Part shown: piece by piece, positions 17,867-26,580 of the stretch
How the letters are laid out: each line of letters opens with the position of its first letter
How positions within the stretch are numbered: position 1 is the stretch's first letter
From: Candidatus Eiseniibacteriota bacterium
Lineage (GTDB): Bacteria; Eisenbacteria; RBG-16-71-46
Direction of reading: 5' to 3'
DNA length: 31,027 nucleotides
NCBI GenBank assembly: GCA_016710095.1
Contig: JADJLL010000030.1
Span: 1-31,027 of the forward strand
The notes under the pieces: generated by a model
Databases searched by the model: none
What the model saw: only the letters and a program-made list of their open reading frames with translations
Told to the model about the DNA's origin: nothing
Made by a program: the position numbers and the translations under genes

Positions 17867-17895
17867 CTGGATTGGCCCACGGGCGGTCCGATATT
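17867..17895 (+). promoter_or_regulatory. Possible promoter for glnN
   Basis: Between the tandem hairpins and the glnN ATG, CTGGAT (17867-17872) is followed after 17 bases by GATATT (17890-17895). This is one of the few AT-rich spots in the 252-base gap. It would give a leader of about 115 bases. The match is weak, and nothing else recognisable, such as a NtrC-type site or riboswitch, was seen in the gap. Confidence 0.3.
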
Positions 17896-18015
17896 GTCCT
17901 GAGCGTCTCCACCGGGTTTCTTCGTGGGTGCGCTCGCGACGGAACCCTCGTACCGATGAATCGCCACGGACGCAGATCGCGGCTCGTGCCGGTTCGCACA
18001 GACAGGAGAGAAAGC

Positions 18016-20234
18016 ATGTCCTCGCCCCGCAATGCGGTGCGGCTCGCCGTGATGTCCCGGCAGCCCCGCACGTTCGACGCCCCGCGCCTTCCCGACGGCC
18101 ACCGTTCGCCGGTCAGCACGTACTTCGGGCGCCACGTCCTCGATCTCATCAAGCTGCGCGAGAAGCTGCCGCGCGAGACGTGGAACTCGCTGGTCTCCAC
18201 GCTGCGCAACGGCACGCCGCTGACGCGCGAAGTCGCCGAGACGGTGGCTTCGGTCGCGCGTGATTGGGCCGTCTCGCACGGCGCCACGCACTTCACGCAC
18301 TGGTTCCAGCCGATGACCGGCCTCACGGCCGAGAAGCACGACGCGTTCATCGACCTCAACGTGCAGATGTCGGGCGAGTCGCGCGTGCTCGAGAAGTTCT
18401 CGGGTTCGCAGCTTTGGCAGTCCGAGCCCGACGCCAGCTCGTTCCCCTCCGGCGGCATGCGCTCGACGTTCGAGGCGCGCGGCTACACGGCGTGGGATCC
18501 CAGCGTCCCGATGTTCCTGGTCGAATCCGCCAACGGCCGCACGCTGTGCATCCCGTCGGCGTACATCAGCTACCACGGCAGCTCGCTCGATCACAAGACG
18601 CCGCTGCTGCGCTCGATCGAGGCGCTCAACCACGAGGCCACCGGGTTCCTCAAGCTGCTCGGCGACGTCGACGTCAAGCACGTGGCGGCCACGCTCGGCA
18701 TCGAGCAGGAGTACTTCCTCGTCGATCGCGCGCACTTCGCGCTGCGTCCCGACCTCACGCTCACCGAGAAGACGCTCGTCGGCGCCGCCTCGGCGCGTCA
18801 CCAGCAGTTCGAGGATCACTACTTCGGCTCCATTCCGTCGCGCGCGATCGCGTTCATGGAAGAGCTGGAGTACGAGCTGTTCCGTCTCGGCATCCCGATG
18901 CGCACGCGCCACAACGAAGTCGCGCCGATGCAGTTCGAAATGGCGCCGATCTTCGAGGACGTGAACCTCGGCAACGACCACAACGTGCTGGCCATGGACG
19001 TCGCGCCGGAAGGTCGCGCTGCGGCACGACTTCGTGTTCCTGTTCCACGAGAAGCCGTTCGCCGGCATCAACGGCAGCGGCAAGCACTGCAACTGGTCCA
19101 TGTCGACGGACCGCGGCGAGAACCTGCTCGATCCGGGCAAGACGCCGCACCAGAACCTGCGCTTCCTCGCGTTCCTCGCCGTGTGCCTGAAGGCCGTGTA
19201 CGACTCGTCGGTCGCGCTGCGCTTCTCGATCTCGGGCGCGAACAACGACCTGCGCCTCGGCGCCAACGAAGCGCCCCCGGCGATCCTCAGCGTGTTCGTC
19301 GGCGACCAGCTCACGCAGATCATCGAGCGCGCGATGGCCGGTGAGGCGTCGAAGGATCCCGAGCACTTCGTGCTCGAGATGGGCGTCGCGAAGCTGCCGG
19401 CGCTCGCCAAGGACAACACCGACCGCAACCGCACCTCGCCGTTCGCGTTCACGGGGAACAAGTTCGAGTTCCGCGCCGTGGGCAGCTCGGCGAACTGCGC
19501 CGTTCCCATGGCGACGCTCAACGCCGCCGCGGCGTCGGCGCTCGCCGAGATGACGGCGCGCCTCAAGAAGAAGCTCGACGCGAACCCCGGCCACCGCGAC
19601 CAGGCGGTCGCCGAACTGCTGCGCGAGGTGTTCACGGAGACGGCCGCCGTGCGCTTCGAGGGCAACGGCTACTCCGACGAGTGGAAGAAGGAAGCGAAGA
19701 AGCGCGGCCTGCCGAACCTCGTCGACACGCCGGCGGCCATCGCGGCCGTGCGCGAGAAGAAGGCGCACCAGTTCCTGATCGACACGGGCGTGCTGTCCGA
19801 GGCCGAGGTGGAATCGCGCATCAACGTGGCGCTCGAGCGCTACATCAAGCAGGTGACGCTCGAAGCCGAGACGCTGGTGGAGATCGTCACCACGCAGGTC
19901 GTGCCCGCGGCGGAGCGCCAGCTCGCCGTGACCGGCTCGGCGTGGAAGGCCGTGACGGACGCCGGTGTCGCCGCCAAGAACTCGCCCTACGCCACGCGCG
20001 TGGCGGCGATCGCCAAGGCGCTCGACGACCGTGCTGTCGGGCTGCGCCAAGATGACGGCGCTGCTGGACAAGCTGTCGGGCGTGCACGACGAGCTCAAGC
20101 ACAGCCAGGCGCTGGGCTCGGACATGCGTCCGCTCATGCAGACGGTGCGCGACGCCGCGGACAAGCTCGAGTCGCTGCTGGACGACGAGCTCTGGCCGCT
20201 TCCCAAGTACCGCGAGATGCTCTTCGTCAAGTAA
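18016..20234 (+). CDS. glnN: Glutamine synthetase type III (GSIII; two frameshifts in this sequence)
   Basis: ATP-dependent ammonia assimilation into glutamine by the large GSIII form, in the cytoplasm. ATG 18016 follows AGGAGAGAAAGC. GSIII features are THWFQPMTG, the catalytic-domain stretch HEKPFAGINGSGKHCNWSM, and SGANNDLRLGANEAPPAI, with the long C-terminal region ending WPLPKYREMLFVK. Two extra bases interrupt the frame: a G at 19012-19013 (GAAGGTCGCG for GAAGTCGCG) and a C at 20029-20030 (GACGACCGTG for GACGACGTG). Removing both gives 738 residues, in the normal GSIII range and much longer than GSI or GSII. It appears monocistronic, bounded by hairpins on both sides. Confidence 0.92.
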
Positions 20235-20240
20235 GTCGCA

Positions 20241-20284
20241 CGCGAAACGCGGGGCCGCCGGAGCGATCCGGCGGCCCCTTCGCG
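20241..20284 (+). terminator. Strong hairpin terminator after glnN
   Basis: A perfect 11-bp stem (20251-20261 with 20268-20278, loop AGCGAT) lies 16 bases after the glnN stop. An outer CGCGAA/TTCGCG pairing (20241-20246 with 20279-20284) could extend it. Only two T residues follow the stem directly, so the U-tract is weak. The hairpin ends exactly where the -35 box of the next promoter begins. Confidence 0.7.
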
Positions 20285-20314
20285 TTGGAGAGGGCGGGGG
20301 ACTTCCGCTAGATT
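20285..20314 (+). promoter_or_regulatory. Promoter for the pcrA-gatCAB operon
   Basis: TTGGAG (20285-20290), an 18-base spacer, then TAGATT (20309-20314). The -10 box is identical to that ahead of purD and is followed by the same GCGCG. Transcription should start near 20321, giving a leader of about 35 bases before the TTG start with GGAG at 20347-20350. Confidence 0.6.
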
Positions 20315-20355
20315 GCGCGTTCCTTCGAACGACACCCATCCTCCTCGGAGCACGT

Positions 20356-22683
20356 TTGGCCACCGCCTATTCCCTCAATGAAGCGCAGCAGCAGGCCGTC
20401 GATCACGCGCAGGGCGCCGCCCTCGTCATCGCGGGCGCCGGCTCGGGCAAGACGCGCGTCCTCACCGCGCGCATCGAGGCGCTGCTCGACCGCGGCGTGC
20501 CGCCGGAATCGATCCTCGCGTTCACCTTCACGAACCGCGCCGCGAAGGAAATGCGTGAACGCATCGAGAAGGCCGTCGGCCCCGACGCGAAGCGTCTCTG
20601 GGTCGGCACGTTCCACGCGACCGCCGTGCGATTGCTGCGCCGCGAGTGCGCGACGCTCGGCCTGCCCGCGGGCTTCTCGATCTACGACCGCGAGGACCAG
20701 GAGTCGCTCCTGCGCGGCATCCTCAAGGAACTTGGACTGTCCGACGCCGGCTTCAAGGTGGGCGTCGTGCTCGGCCGTATCTCGGACTGCAAGAACGCGC
20801 TCGTCTCGCCGGACGAATGCGAGCGCGCCGCGATGACGCCGTTCGACCGCTCCGTGGCGCAGTGCTACCGCAAGTACCAGGCGGGGCTCCGTGGCGCGGG
20901 CGCGCTCGACTTCGACGATCTCATCGCCGAATCCGTGCGGCTCTTCCTCGAGCATCCGCAGGCGGGCGAACGCTGGAGCCGCCGCTTCTCGCAGATCCTC
21001 GTGGACGAGTACCAGGACACGAACCACGCGCAGTTCCGGCTCGTGCAGGCGCTCGCCGCCGTGCACGGCAACCTGTTCGTGGTGGGTGACGACGACCAGT
21101 CCATCTACGGCTGGCGCGGCGCCGACCTCGCGAACGTGCTCGACTTCGAGCGCGCGTTTCCGGGCGCGGTCACCATTCGGCTCGAGCAGAACTACCGCTC
21201 GACGCGCAACATCCTCGACGCGGCCAACGCGGTCGTCGCGAACAACCAGGCGCGCAAGGGCAAGACGCTGTGGTCGGAGCGCGAAGCGGGCGCGCTGATC
21301 CGCTTCTCGCTGTGCGCGGACGAAGCGGACGAGGCGCGCCGCATCCGGCGCTTCCTCGAAGCGAAGGTGTCGCTCGGACGGCGGCTGCGCGACTGCGCGG
21401 TGCTCTACCGCACCAACGCCCAGTCGCGATCGCTCGAAACCGAACTGCGAAGCGCCGGCATGGCGTACGAGATCGTCGGCGGCGTGTCGTTCTTCCAGCG
21501 CCGCGAAGTGAAGGACATGCTCGCGTACCTGCGGCTGCTCGTGAACCCGCAGGACACCACGTCGTTCTACCGCATCTGGAACACGCCGCGCCGGGGCCTC
21601 GGTCCCGCCGTGCAGGCACAGATCGAAGCGCGCATGGCGGCGGGTATCCCGACGCCGCTCGACGCGCTGCGTCAGTTGTCGAACGAGGGCGCGCTCAAGG
21701 GCGCCGCGAAGGCGGGCGCGCAGTCGCTGCTCGCGCTCTACGACGAGCTGCGCGCGCATCCGGACGAGCCGCTCGACCAGATGTTCGTCCGGCTCCTCGA
21801 AAAGACGGCATATCTCGCGCACCTCGAGGCGAACAGCGAGGACGATCTCGCGGACCGCCGCTCGAACGTCGAGGAACTCGGCGCTTCCGCCGCGGCGTTC
21901 TCGGCCGCGGGCCGCGGAGGGCTGCTCGAATACCTGTCGGAGTGCTCGCTGCTCACCGACGCCGATCGCCTGAGCGAGACCACCGACCGCGTGCTGCTGC
22001 TCACCGCGCACAACGCGAAGGGCCTCGAGTTCGACGTCGTCACGGTCGCCGGGCTCGAAGAAGGGCTCATGCCGCACGCGTCCTCGCTCGACGATCCGTC
22101 GGAGCTCGAAGAAGAGCGCCGGCTGTTCTACGTGGCGCTCACCCGTGCGCGCGACGAAGTCATGCTCACCGCCGCCGCGTACCGCCGCCGCTTCGACGGC
22201 GCGTGGGGCGCGCAGGTGTCGCGCTTCCTCGACGAAATCCCGGCGCACCTGGTCGAGCGCGAGGAGGCGCAGTACCACAGCTGGAGCATGCCGCAGCGGC
22301 CCGCGAGCGGACGCCCGGCCGGTCCGGGCGCGCGTCCCGCCGACTCGGGTCAGCGCCGCACGTGGTCGAGCAGCGCCCGCGCGACGCGTTCGCGCGAGAC
22401 GGAAGACCTCGGCGGCCGCACGTACCAGCAGGACGAGTTCTCGCAGATCTCGTTCGACGAGGAAGTGCCGGGAGTCGGGCCGTCGCACGGCGTGAACGCG
22501 TCGGGCCGCGGCGAGACCGCGCGCCGCGCCGTCGGCCGCCGCGTGCATCACGTGAAGTTCGGGCACGGCACCGTGCTCGACGCCGAAGGGGAAGGGCCGG
22601 ACATGAAGCTCACCGTGCGCTTCACCGGCTCCATCAAGAAGGTGCTCGCGCGGTTCGTCACGGGAGGCTCGGGTGAAGATTGA
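20356..22683 (+). CDS. pcrA: UvrD/PcrA-type superfamily 1 DNA helicase
   Basis: ATP-dependent 3'-5' helicase of DNA repair and replication restart, 775 residues. TTG 20356 has GGAG 5 bases upstream and starts just ahead of the Q-motif (LNEAQQQAV, residues 7-15). Walker A is GAGSGKT (27-33) and motif II is VDEYQD (216-221). Motif III is GDDDQSIYGWRGAD, motif IV is QNYRSTRNIL, and motif VI is YVALTRARDEV. The C-terminal end, HHVKFGHGTVLDAEGEG and following, is the small Tudor-like domain of PcrA/UvrD that contacts RNA polymerase, which favours PcrA/UvrD over Rep. Before it lies a low-complexity Arg/Ser/Gly-rich linker. The last 11 bases overlap gatC, so it is co-transcribed with the amidotransferase genes. 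Confidence 0.93.
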   Translation: MATAYSLNEAQQQAVDHAQGAALVIAGAGSGKTRVLTARIEALLDRGVPPESILAFTFTNRAAKEMRERIEKAVGPDAKRLWVGTFHATAVRLLRRECATLGLPAGFSIYDREDQESLLRGILKELGLSDAGFKVGVVLGRISDCKNALVSPDECERAAMTPFDRSVAQCYRKYQAGLRGAGALDFDDLIAESVRLFLEHPQAGERWSRRFSQILVDEYQDTNHAQFRLVQALAAVHGNLFVVGDDDQSIYGWRGADLANVLDFERAFPGAVTIRLEQNYRSTRNILDAANAVVANNQARKGKTLWSEREAGALIRFSLCADEADEARRIRRFLEAKVSLGRRLRDCAVLYRTNAQSRSLETELRSAGMAYEIVGGVSFFQRREVKDMLAYLRLLVNPQDTTSFYRIWNTPRRGLGPAVQAQIEARMAAGIPTPLDALRQLSNEGALKGAAKAGAQSLLALYDELRAHPDEPLDQMFVRLLEKTAYLAHLEANSEDDLADRRSNVEELGASAAAFSAAGRGGLLEYLSECSLLTDADRLSETTDRVLLLTAHNAKGLEFDVVTVAGLEEGLMPHASSLDDPSELEEERRLFYVALTRARDEVMLTAAAYRRRFDGAWGAQVSRFLDEIPAHLVEREEAQYHSWSMPQRPASGRPAGPGARPADSGQRRTWSSSARATRSRETEDLGGRTYQQDEFSQISFDEEVPGVGPSHGVNASGRGETARRAVGRRVHHVKFGHGTVLDAEGEGPDMKLTVRFTGSIKKVLARFVTGGSGED

Positions 22684-22972
22684 GCGCGCGGAGGTCGAGC
22701 GCATCGCCGCCCTCGCGCGGCTCGAACTGGACGAAACGCGCGTCGAAGAGACCGCGGCGCAGCTGTCCAAGGTGCTCGACTTCGTCGCCGCGCTCGACAC
22801 GCTGGACCTGGAAGGCTGCGAGCCGAGCGTGCTCGCGCCCGACGGCCAGCCGCTGCGCGAGGACGTGCCCGGTACGCGCGGGCTCGACCCGTTCGCCGCG
22901 ACCGCGGGCGCGCCCGAGAGCGAGGACGGCTACTTCGTCGTGCCGCCCGTCGTGGAGAACGTGAACCCGTGA
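22673..22972 (+). CDS. gatC: Asp/Glu-tRNA(Asn/Gln) amidotransferase subunit C
   Basis: Small 99-residue subunit that wraps around and stabilises GatA in the GatCAB complex. GTG 22673 lies inside the end of pcrA, with GGAGG ahead of it. The N-terminus VERIAALARLELDETRVEETAAQLSKVLDFV is the conserved GatC helix pair, and the C-terminal part has LREDVPG and ends EDGYFVVPPVVE, the usual GatC tail that lies on GatA. The stop overlaps the gatA start (GTGA). Its presence with gatA and gatB indicates that Gln-tRNA and/or Asn-tRNA is made by the indirect transamidation route. Confidence 0.94.
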   Translation: MKIERAEVERIAALARLELDETRVEETAAQLSKVLDFVAALDTLDLEGCEPSVLAPDGQPLREDVPGTRGLDPFAATAGAPESEDGYFVVPPVVENVNP

Positions 22973-24444
22973 GCACGCCGCTCTTCAAGCGTTCGGCCGC
23001 GTGGATCGCCGCGCAGGTGCGCGCGGGCGCGGTCACGCCGACCGAAGCCGTGGACGCGGGCTGGGACGGCCCCGGCGCGCACTGGGAGCACGACGTGCAC
23101 GCGGTCGTGCACACCGACCGCGAGGCGCGCCAGGCGGGCGCGGACGCCGCGAACACGGCGGGGCCGCTCGCGGGCGTGCCGGTGCTCGTGAAGGACAACC
23201 TCTGCACGGTGGACTATCCGACCACGTGTTGCTCACGCGTGCTCGCGGGCTGGCACGCGCCCTACGACGCGACGGTGGTGACGCGCCTGCGCGAAGCCGG
23301 CGCGGTGATCGTCGGCAAGGCGAACATGGACGAGTTCGCGATGGGCTCGTCCACCGAGTTCAGCTGCTACGGGCCGACGCGCAATCCGTGGGACCTCGCG
23401 CGCGTGCCCGGCGGCTCGAGCGGCGGCGCCGCCGCGGCGGTCGCGTACGGCCTCGTGCCGGTCGCGCTCGGCTCGGACACCGGCGGCTCGGTGCGCCAGC
23501 CCGCGGCGTTCTGCGGCGTGTACGGGCTCAAGCCGACGTACGGGCGATTCTCGCGCTACGGACTCGTCGCGTTCGGCAGCTCGCTCGACCAGGTCGGCGT
23601 CTTCGCGCGCCACGCGGGCGACGTCGCGCTCACGTACGCGGCGCTCGCGGGACACGATCCGTACGACTCCACGTCGCGCCCGAATCCCGCGCCCGACGTG
23701 TCGCGCTGGGATTCCGGCGTCGCGGGGCTGCGCTTCGGCTGGCCGAGCAACCTGTGGGCGAAGGGTGTCGACCCCGTGCTCGTCGAGGCGCTCGAACGCT
23801 CCGCCGCCGCGCTCGAACGCGCGGGCGCCGTGCGGGTGCCGATCGAATTGTTGCCCGGCGAAGCGGCCGTCGGGGCCTACTACCTCGTGGCGACCGCCGA
23901 GGCGAGCAGCAACCTCGCGCGCTTCGACGGCGTGCGCTACGGCCATCGCGCCGCGCGCGCGGCGGACGTGAAGTCGCTCTACGTGCGCAGCCGCAGCGAG
24001 GGCTTCGGCCCCGAGGTGCAGCGCCGCATCCTGCTCGGCACCTACGCGCTGTCGTCCGGCTACTACGACGCCTACTACCTGCGCGCGCAGAAGGCGCGCA
24101 CGCGCTTCCGCGCGGACTACGCGCGCGCGTTCGCGCAGTGCGACTTCCTGCTGCTGCCGACGACGCCGACGCTGCCGTTCAAGATGGGCGAGAAGACCGA
24201 CGATCCGCTCGCGATGTACCTGAGCGACGTCTTCACGATCGGCGCGAACCTCGCCGGCATCCCGGGCCTGAGCGTGCCGATCGGCGTGACGCCCGAGGGA
24301 CTGCCGACCGCGGTGCAGTTGCTCGGTCCCGAGGACGGCGAGAGCGCGCTGCTGCGCGCCGCGCGCGCGATCGAAGTGAACGGCGACGTCGCGAAGCTCT
24401 CGCGCGAAAACGAAACGGAGGCGTCGTGGCCTTCGAAGCGGTGA
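22969..24444 (+). CDS. gatA: Asp/Glu-tRNA(Asn/Gln) amidotransferase subunit A
   Basis: Glutaminase subunit of GatCAB: an amidase-signature enzyme releasing ammonia from glutamine for transfer to mischarged tRNA. It has 491 residues and starts at GTG 22969, overlapping gatC by 4 bases. The Ser-cisSer-Lys triad is visible: Lys75 in LVKDNLC, Ser150 in PGGSSGG, and the nucleophile Ser174 in SDTGGSVRQPA. The spacing between the two serines is the normal 24 residues. NMDEFAMGSSTE and GLKPTYGRFSRYGLVAFGSSLDQ are further GatA hallmarks. The last 19 bases overlap the start of gatB, indicating translational coupling. Confidence 0.96.
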   Translation: MSTPLFKRSAAWIAAQVRAGAVTPTEAVDAGWDGPGAHWEHDVHAVVHTDREARQAGADAANTAGPLAGVPVLVKDNLCTVDYPTTCCSRVLAGWHAPYDATVVTRLREAGAVIVGKANMDEFAMGSSTEFSCYGPTRNPWDLARVPGGSSGGAAAAVAYGLVPVALGSDTGGSVRQPAAFCGVYGLKPTYGRFSRYGLVAFGSSLDQVGVFARHAGDVALTYAALAGHDPYDSTSRPNPAPDVSRWDSGVAGLRFGWPSNLWAKGVDPVLVEALERSAAALERAGAVRVPIELLPGEAAVGAYYLVATAEASSNLARFDGVRYGHRAARAADVKSLYVRSRSEGFGPEVQRRILLGTYALSSGYYDAYYLRAQKARTRFRADYARAFAQCDFLLLPTTPTLPFKMGEKTDDPLAMYLSDVFTIGANLAGIPGLSVPIGVTPEGLPTAVQLLGPEDGESALLRAARAIEVNGDVAKLSRENETEASWPSKR

Positions 24445-25865
24445 TCGGACTGGAGTGCCACATCCAGCTGCGCACGCGGACGAAGATGTTCTGCGAGTGC
24501 GCTGTTCTCTACGGCGACGAGGCGAACTCGCACGTCTGCCCGGTGTGTCTCGGGCTGCCGGGCGCGCTGCCGCGCCCGAACGGCGGCGCGATCGCCATGG
24601 CGCTGCGCCTCGGGATCGCGCTCGGTTGCGACGTGCGCCGCGACAGCGTGTTCGCGCGGAAGAACTACTTCTATCCGGACATGCCGAAGAACTACCAGAT
24701 CACGCAGTACGACCGGCCGCTCTTCGAGCACGGCGCGCTGCCGGTGACGATGGACGGTGAGCCGCGCTCGTTCGCGCTCACGCGCATCCACATGGAAGAG
24801 GACGCGGGCAAGTCGTTCCATCCCGAGCGTCACGGCGACCGCAGCCTGTCGCGCGTCGAGTTCAATCGCGCGGGCACGCCGCTGCTCGAGCTGGTGACCG
24901 AGCCCGTGCTGCGCTCGCCGGCCGAATGCGCGGCGTTCCTCACGCAGCTGCGCAAGCTTGTGCGCGCGCTCGGCATCTCCGACGGCGACATGGAGAAGGG
25001 CCAGCTGCGCTGCGACGCGAACGTGAGCCTGCGCCCAGTGGGCGAGTCGAAGCTCGGCGTGAAAACCGAGCTCAAGAACCTGAACACGATCAAGGGCGTC
25101 GAGCGCGGCGTGGAAGCCGAGATCGAGCGCCAGCGCCGCATGCTCGAGGACGGTGAGCGCATCGTGCAGGCGACGCTGCTGTACGACGCCGACCACGACA
25201 AGCTCGCGATCATGCGCACCAAGGAGCACGCGCACGACTACCGCTACCTGCCCGATCCCGACCTGCCGGTGCTGCGCGTGACCGAGGCCGAGATCGCGCA
25301 CTGTCGCGAGACGCTGCCCGAGCTGCCGTGGGCGCGCGAGGAGCGCTTCGTGGCGCGCTACGGCCTGCCGGCGTACGACGCCGCGGTGCTGTGCGACGCG
25401 CGCGAACTGGCGGACTACTACGAAGCGTGCGCGGAAGGACTCGACCCGAAGTTCGTGAGCAACTGGCTCATGACCGAAGTGCTGCGGATCCTGAAGGAGA
25501 AGCAGTGGGAGATCGCGCGCTGGGTGGAGCAGGTGCCGCCCGCGCGCATGCGCGACTTCCTCGCGCGCGTCGAGAAACGCGAACTGCCCGGGCCGCTCGC
25601 CAAGCAGTGCATCGGGTGGCTCGCGGACGAACGCGGCGAGGTGGACGAACTGCTGAAGCGCCACGGCGTCGAAGTGAAGGGCACCGCCGACACGCTGCGC
25701 CCGATCGTGCAGGCCGTGATCGCCGAGAACCCCGGTCCGGTCGCCGAGTATCGTTCCGGCAAGCAGGTGACGTTCGGATTCCTCGTGGGCCAGGTGATGA
25801 AGAAGAGCGGCGGGCAGGCCGTGCCGCAGCTCGCGCAGCAGCTGTTGCGCGAGGAACTCGGCTGA
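24426..25865 (+). CDS. gatB: Asp/Glu-tRNA(Asn/Gln) amidotransferase subunit B
   Basis: Kinase/transamidase subunit that phosphorylates the Glu or Asp on mischarged tRNA and adds the ammonia passed from GatA. It is 479 residues from GTG 24426, which has GGAGG 4 bases upstream, inside gatA. It begins FEAVIGLECHIQL, then the paired-Cys region MFCECAVL...HVCPVCLGLPG, then ARKNYFYPDMPKNYQITQYD, EEDAGKSFH, FNRAGTPLLELVTEP and DANVSLRP, all conserved GatB motifs. The C-terminal tRNA-binding YqeY-like tail is complete (about residues 330-479). A small LarA-like gene starts 17 bases after the stop. Confidence 0.96.
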   Translation: MAFEAVIGLECHIQLRTRTKMFCECAVLYGDEANSHVCPVCLGLPGALPRPNGGAIAMALRLGIALGCDVRRDSVFARKNYFYPDMPKNYQITQYDRPLFEHGALPVTMDGEPRSFALTRIHMEEDAGKSFHPERHGDRSLSRVEFNRAGTPLLELVTEPVLRSPAECAAFLTQLRKLVRALGISDGDMEKGQLRCDANVSLRPVGESKLGVKTELKNLNTIKGVERGVEAEIERQRRMLEDGERIVQATLLYDADHDKLAIMRTKEHAHDYRYLPDPDLPVLRVTEAEIAHCRETLPELPWAREERFVARYGLPAYDAAVLCDARELADYYEACAEGLDPKFVSNWLMTEVLRILKEKQWEIARWVEQVPPARMRDFLARVEKRELPGPLAKQCIGWLADERGEVDELLKRHGVEVKGTADTLRPIVQAVIAENPGPVAEYRSGKQVTFGFLVGQVMKKSGGQAVPQLAQQLLREELG

Positions 25866-25882
25866 CCGAACCGGAGGACGCC

Positions 25883-26539
25883 ATGGCGTTCCGTGCCGAA
25901 GTGCGTCGCGCGTTGTCGCAGAGCGTGGGTTCGTCGCTGGCGCAGGCGTTCGCCGCGCCCAAGGTGACGGTGATCGTCGCCGACGCGGCCGTGTCCGAAC
26001 GCGACGTGGTCGCCTTGTCGGAGCTGGTCGAGTCGCTCGTGCGCGTCGGGACTTCGCGCGGCCGGTGCATGCTGCTGCTCGCGCACGCGGGGCCGGAGGC
26101 CCCGGCACCTGCCCTGAAATCCCACGCGAAGCTGTTGCGCGCCACGCTCGGCATGCCCGTGGTCGTGCACGACTCCACGGAGCGGTCCGACTGGATTCCG
26201 GGCGCCATCGATGCGCTGGGGGACTGCTCGCTCGACGACGAACTGCGTGAGGCCGAGGCGGTCGTGCTCGTCGGCCGGTGGAGTCGCCGGAAGGACGGCG
26301 CGCCGCACGGCGGTCCGGCGTTGTTGCTGCCCGGGCTCGCCGACGCCGCGATGCACGTGCGCTGGGCGGCGTGCCCGGAGCGCGAAGCGCGCGACGCGGC
26401 GATGCGCGCCGTGACGACGATCGTGCCGGTGGACTACGCGCTGCTCTGGGACGCATCGGACCCGCCGCACGTGCGAGCGGGCTCGGGGGCGGAACTGATC
26501 GCGGCGCTCGAAGCGGAAGGCTGGCCGCGCACCGAGTGA
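25883..26539 (+). CDS. Small protein resembling the N-terminal domain of LarA (DUF2088), probably degenerate
   Basis: Predicted 218-residue cytoplasmic protein, with ATG 25883 preceded by CCGGAGG. The layout resembles the Rossmann-like DUF2088 domain of nickel-dependent lactate racemase: KVTVIVADAAVS (LarA usually has a DxTRP motif here), SELVESLVRVG, CMLLLAHAG, GMPVVVHDSTERSDW, DDELREAEAVVLVGRW, and APHGGPALLLPGLAD (compare HxFAGxSGGxKxILPG). The Arg of DxTRP and the Lys of the last motif are missing, and the second LarA domain is absent, so lactate racemase activity is not expected. This assignment rests on pattern resemblance alone. It is probably co-transcribed with gatB, or regulated separately from purD, which has its own promoter. 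Confidence 0.45.
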   Translation: MAFRAEVRRALSQSVGSSLAQAFAAPKVTVIVADAAVSERDVVALSELVESLVRVGTSRGRCMLLLAHAGPEAPAPALKSHAKLLRATLGMPVVVHDSTERSDWIPGAIDALGDCSLDDELREAEAVVLVGRWSRRKDGAPHGGPALLLPGLADAAMHVRWAACPEREARDAAMRAVTTIVPVDYALLWDASDPPHVRAGSGAELIAALEAEGWPRTE

Positions 26540-26544
26540 GAACG

Positions 26545-26574
26545 CTGGCCGCACGCGCGAGCGTCCGTTAGATT
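26545..26574 (+). promoter_or_regulatory. Promoter of purD, predicted leaderless
   Basis: TAGATT (26569-26574) followed by GCGCG is identical over 11 bases (TAGATTGCGCG) to the box ahead of pcrA. With an 18-base spacer the -35 position is CTGGCC (26545-26550), which is weak. The purD ATG lies 6 bases after the -10 box, about where transcription should start, and no ribosome-binding site fits between them. Confidence 0.55.
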
Positions 26575-26580
26575 GCGCGC

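Noticed and set aside
17896..18015. Riboswitch or glutamine-sensing element in the glnN leader
   Set aside because: No recognised riboswitch core or stable conserved-looking fold was apparent by eye.
14578..19665. 1695-codon open frame on the minus strand, antisense to the fusion gene and glnN
   Set aside because: Same high-GC artefact: low-complexity composition, no motif, and it runs across two separate + strand genes and their hairpins.
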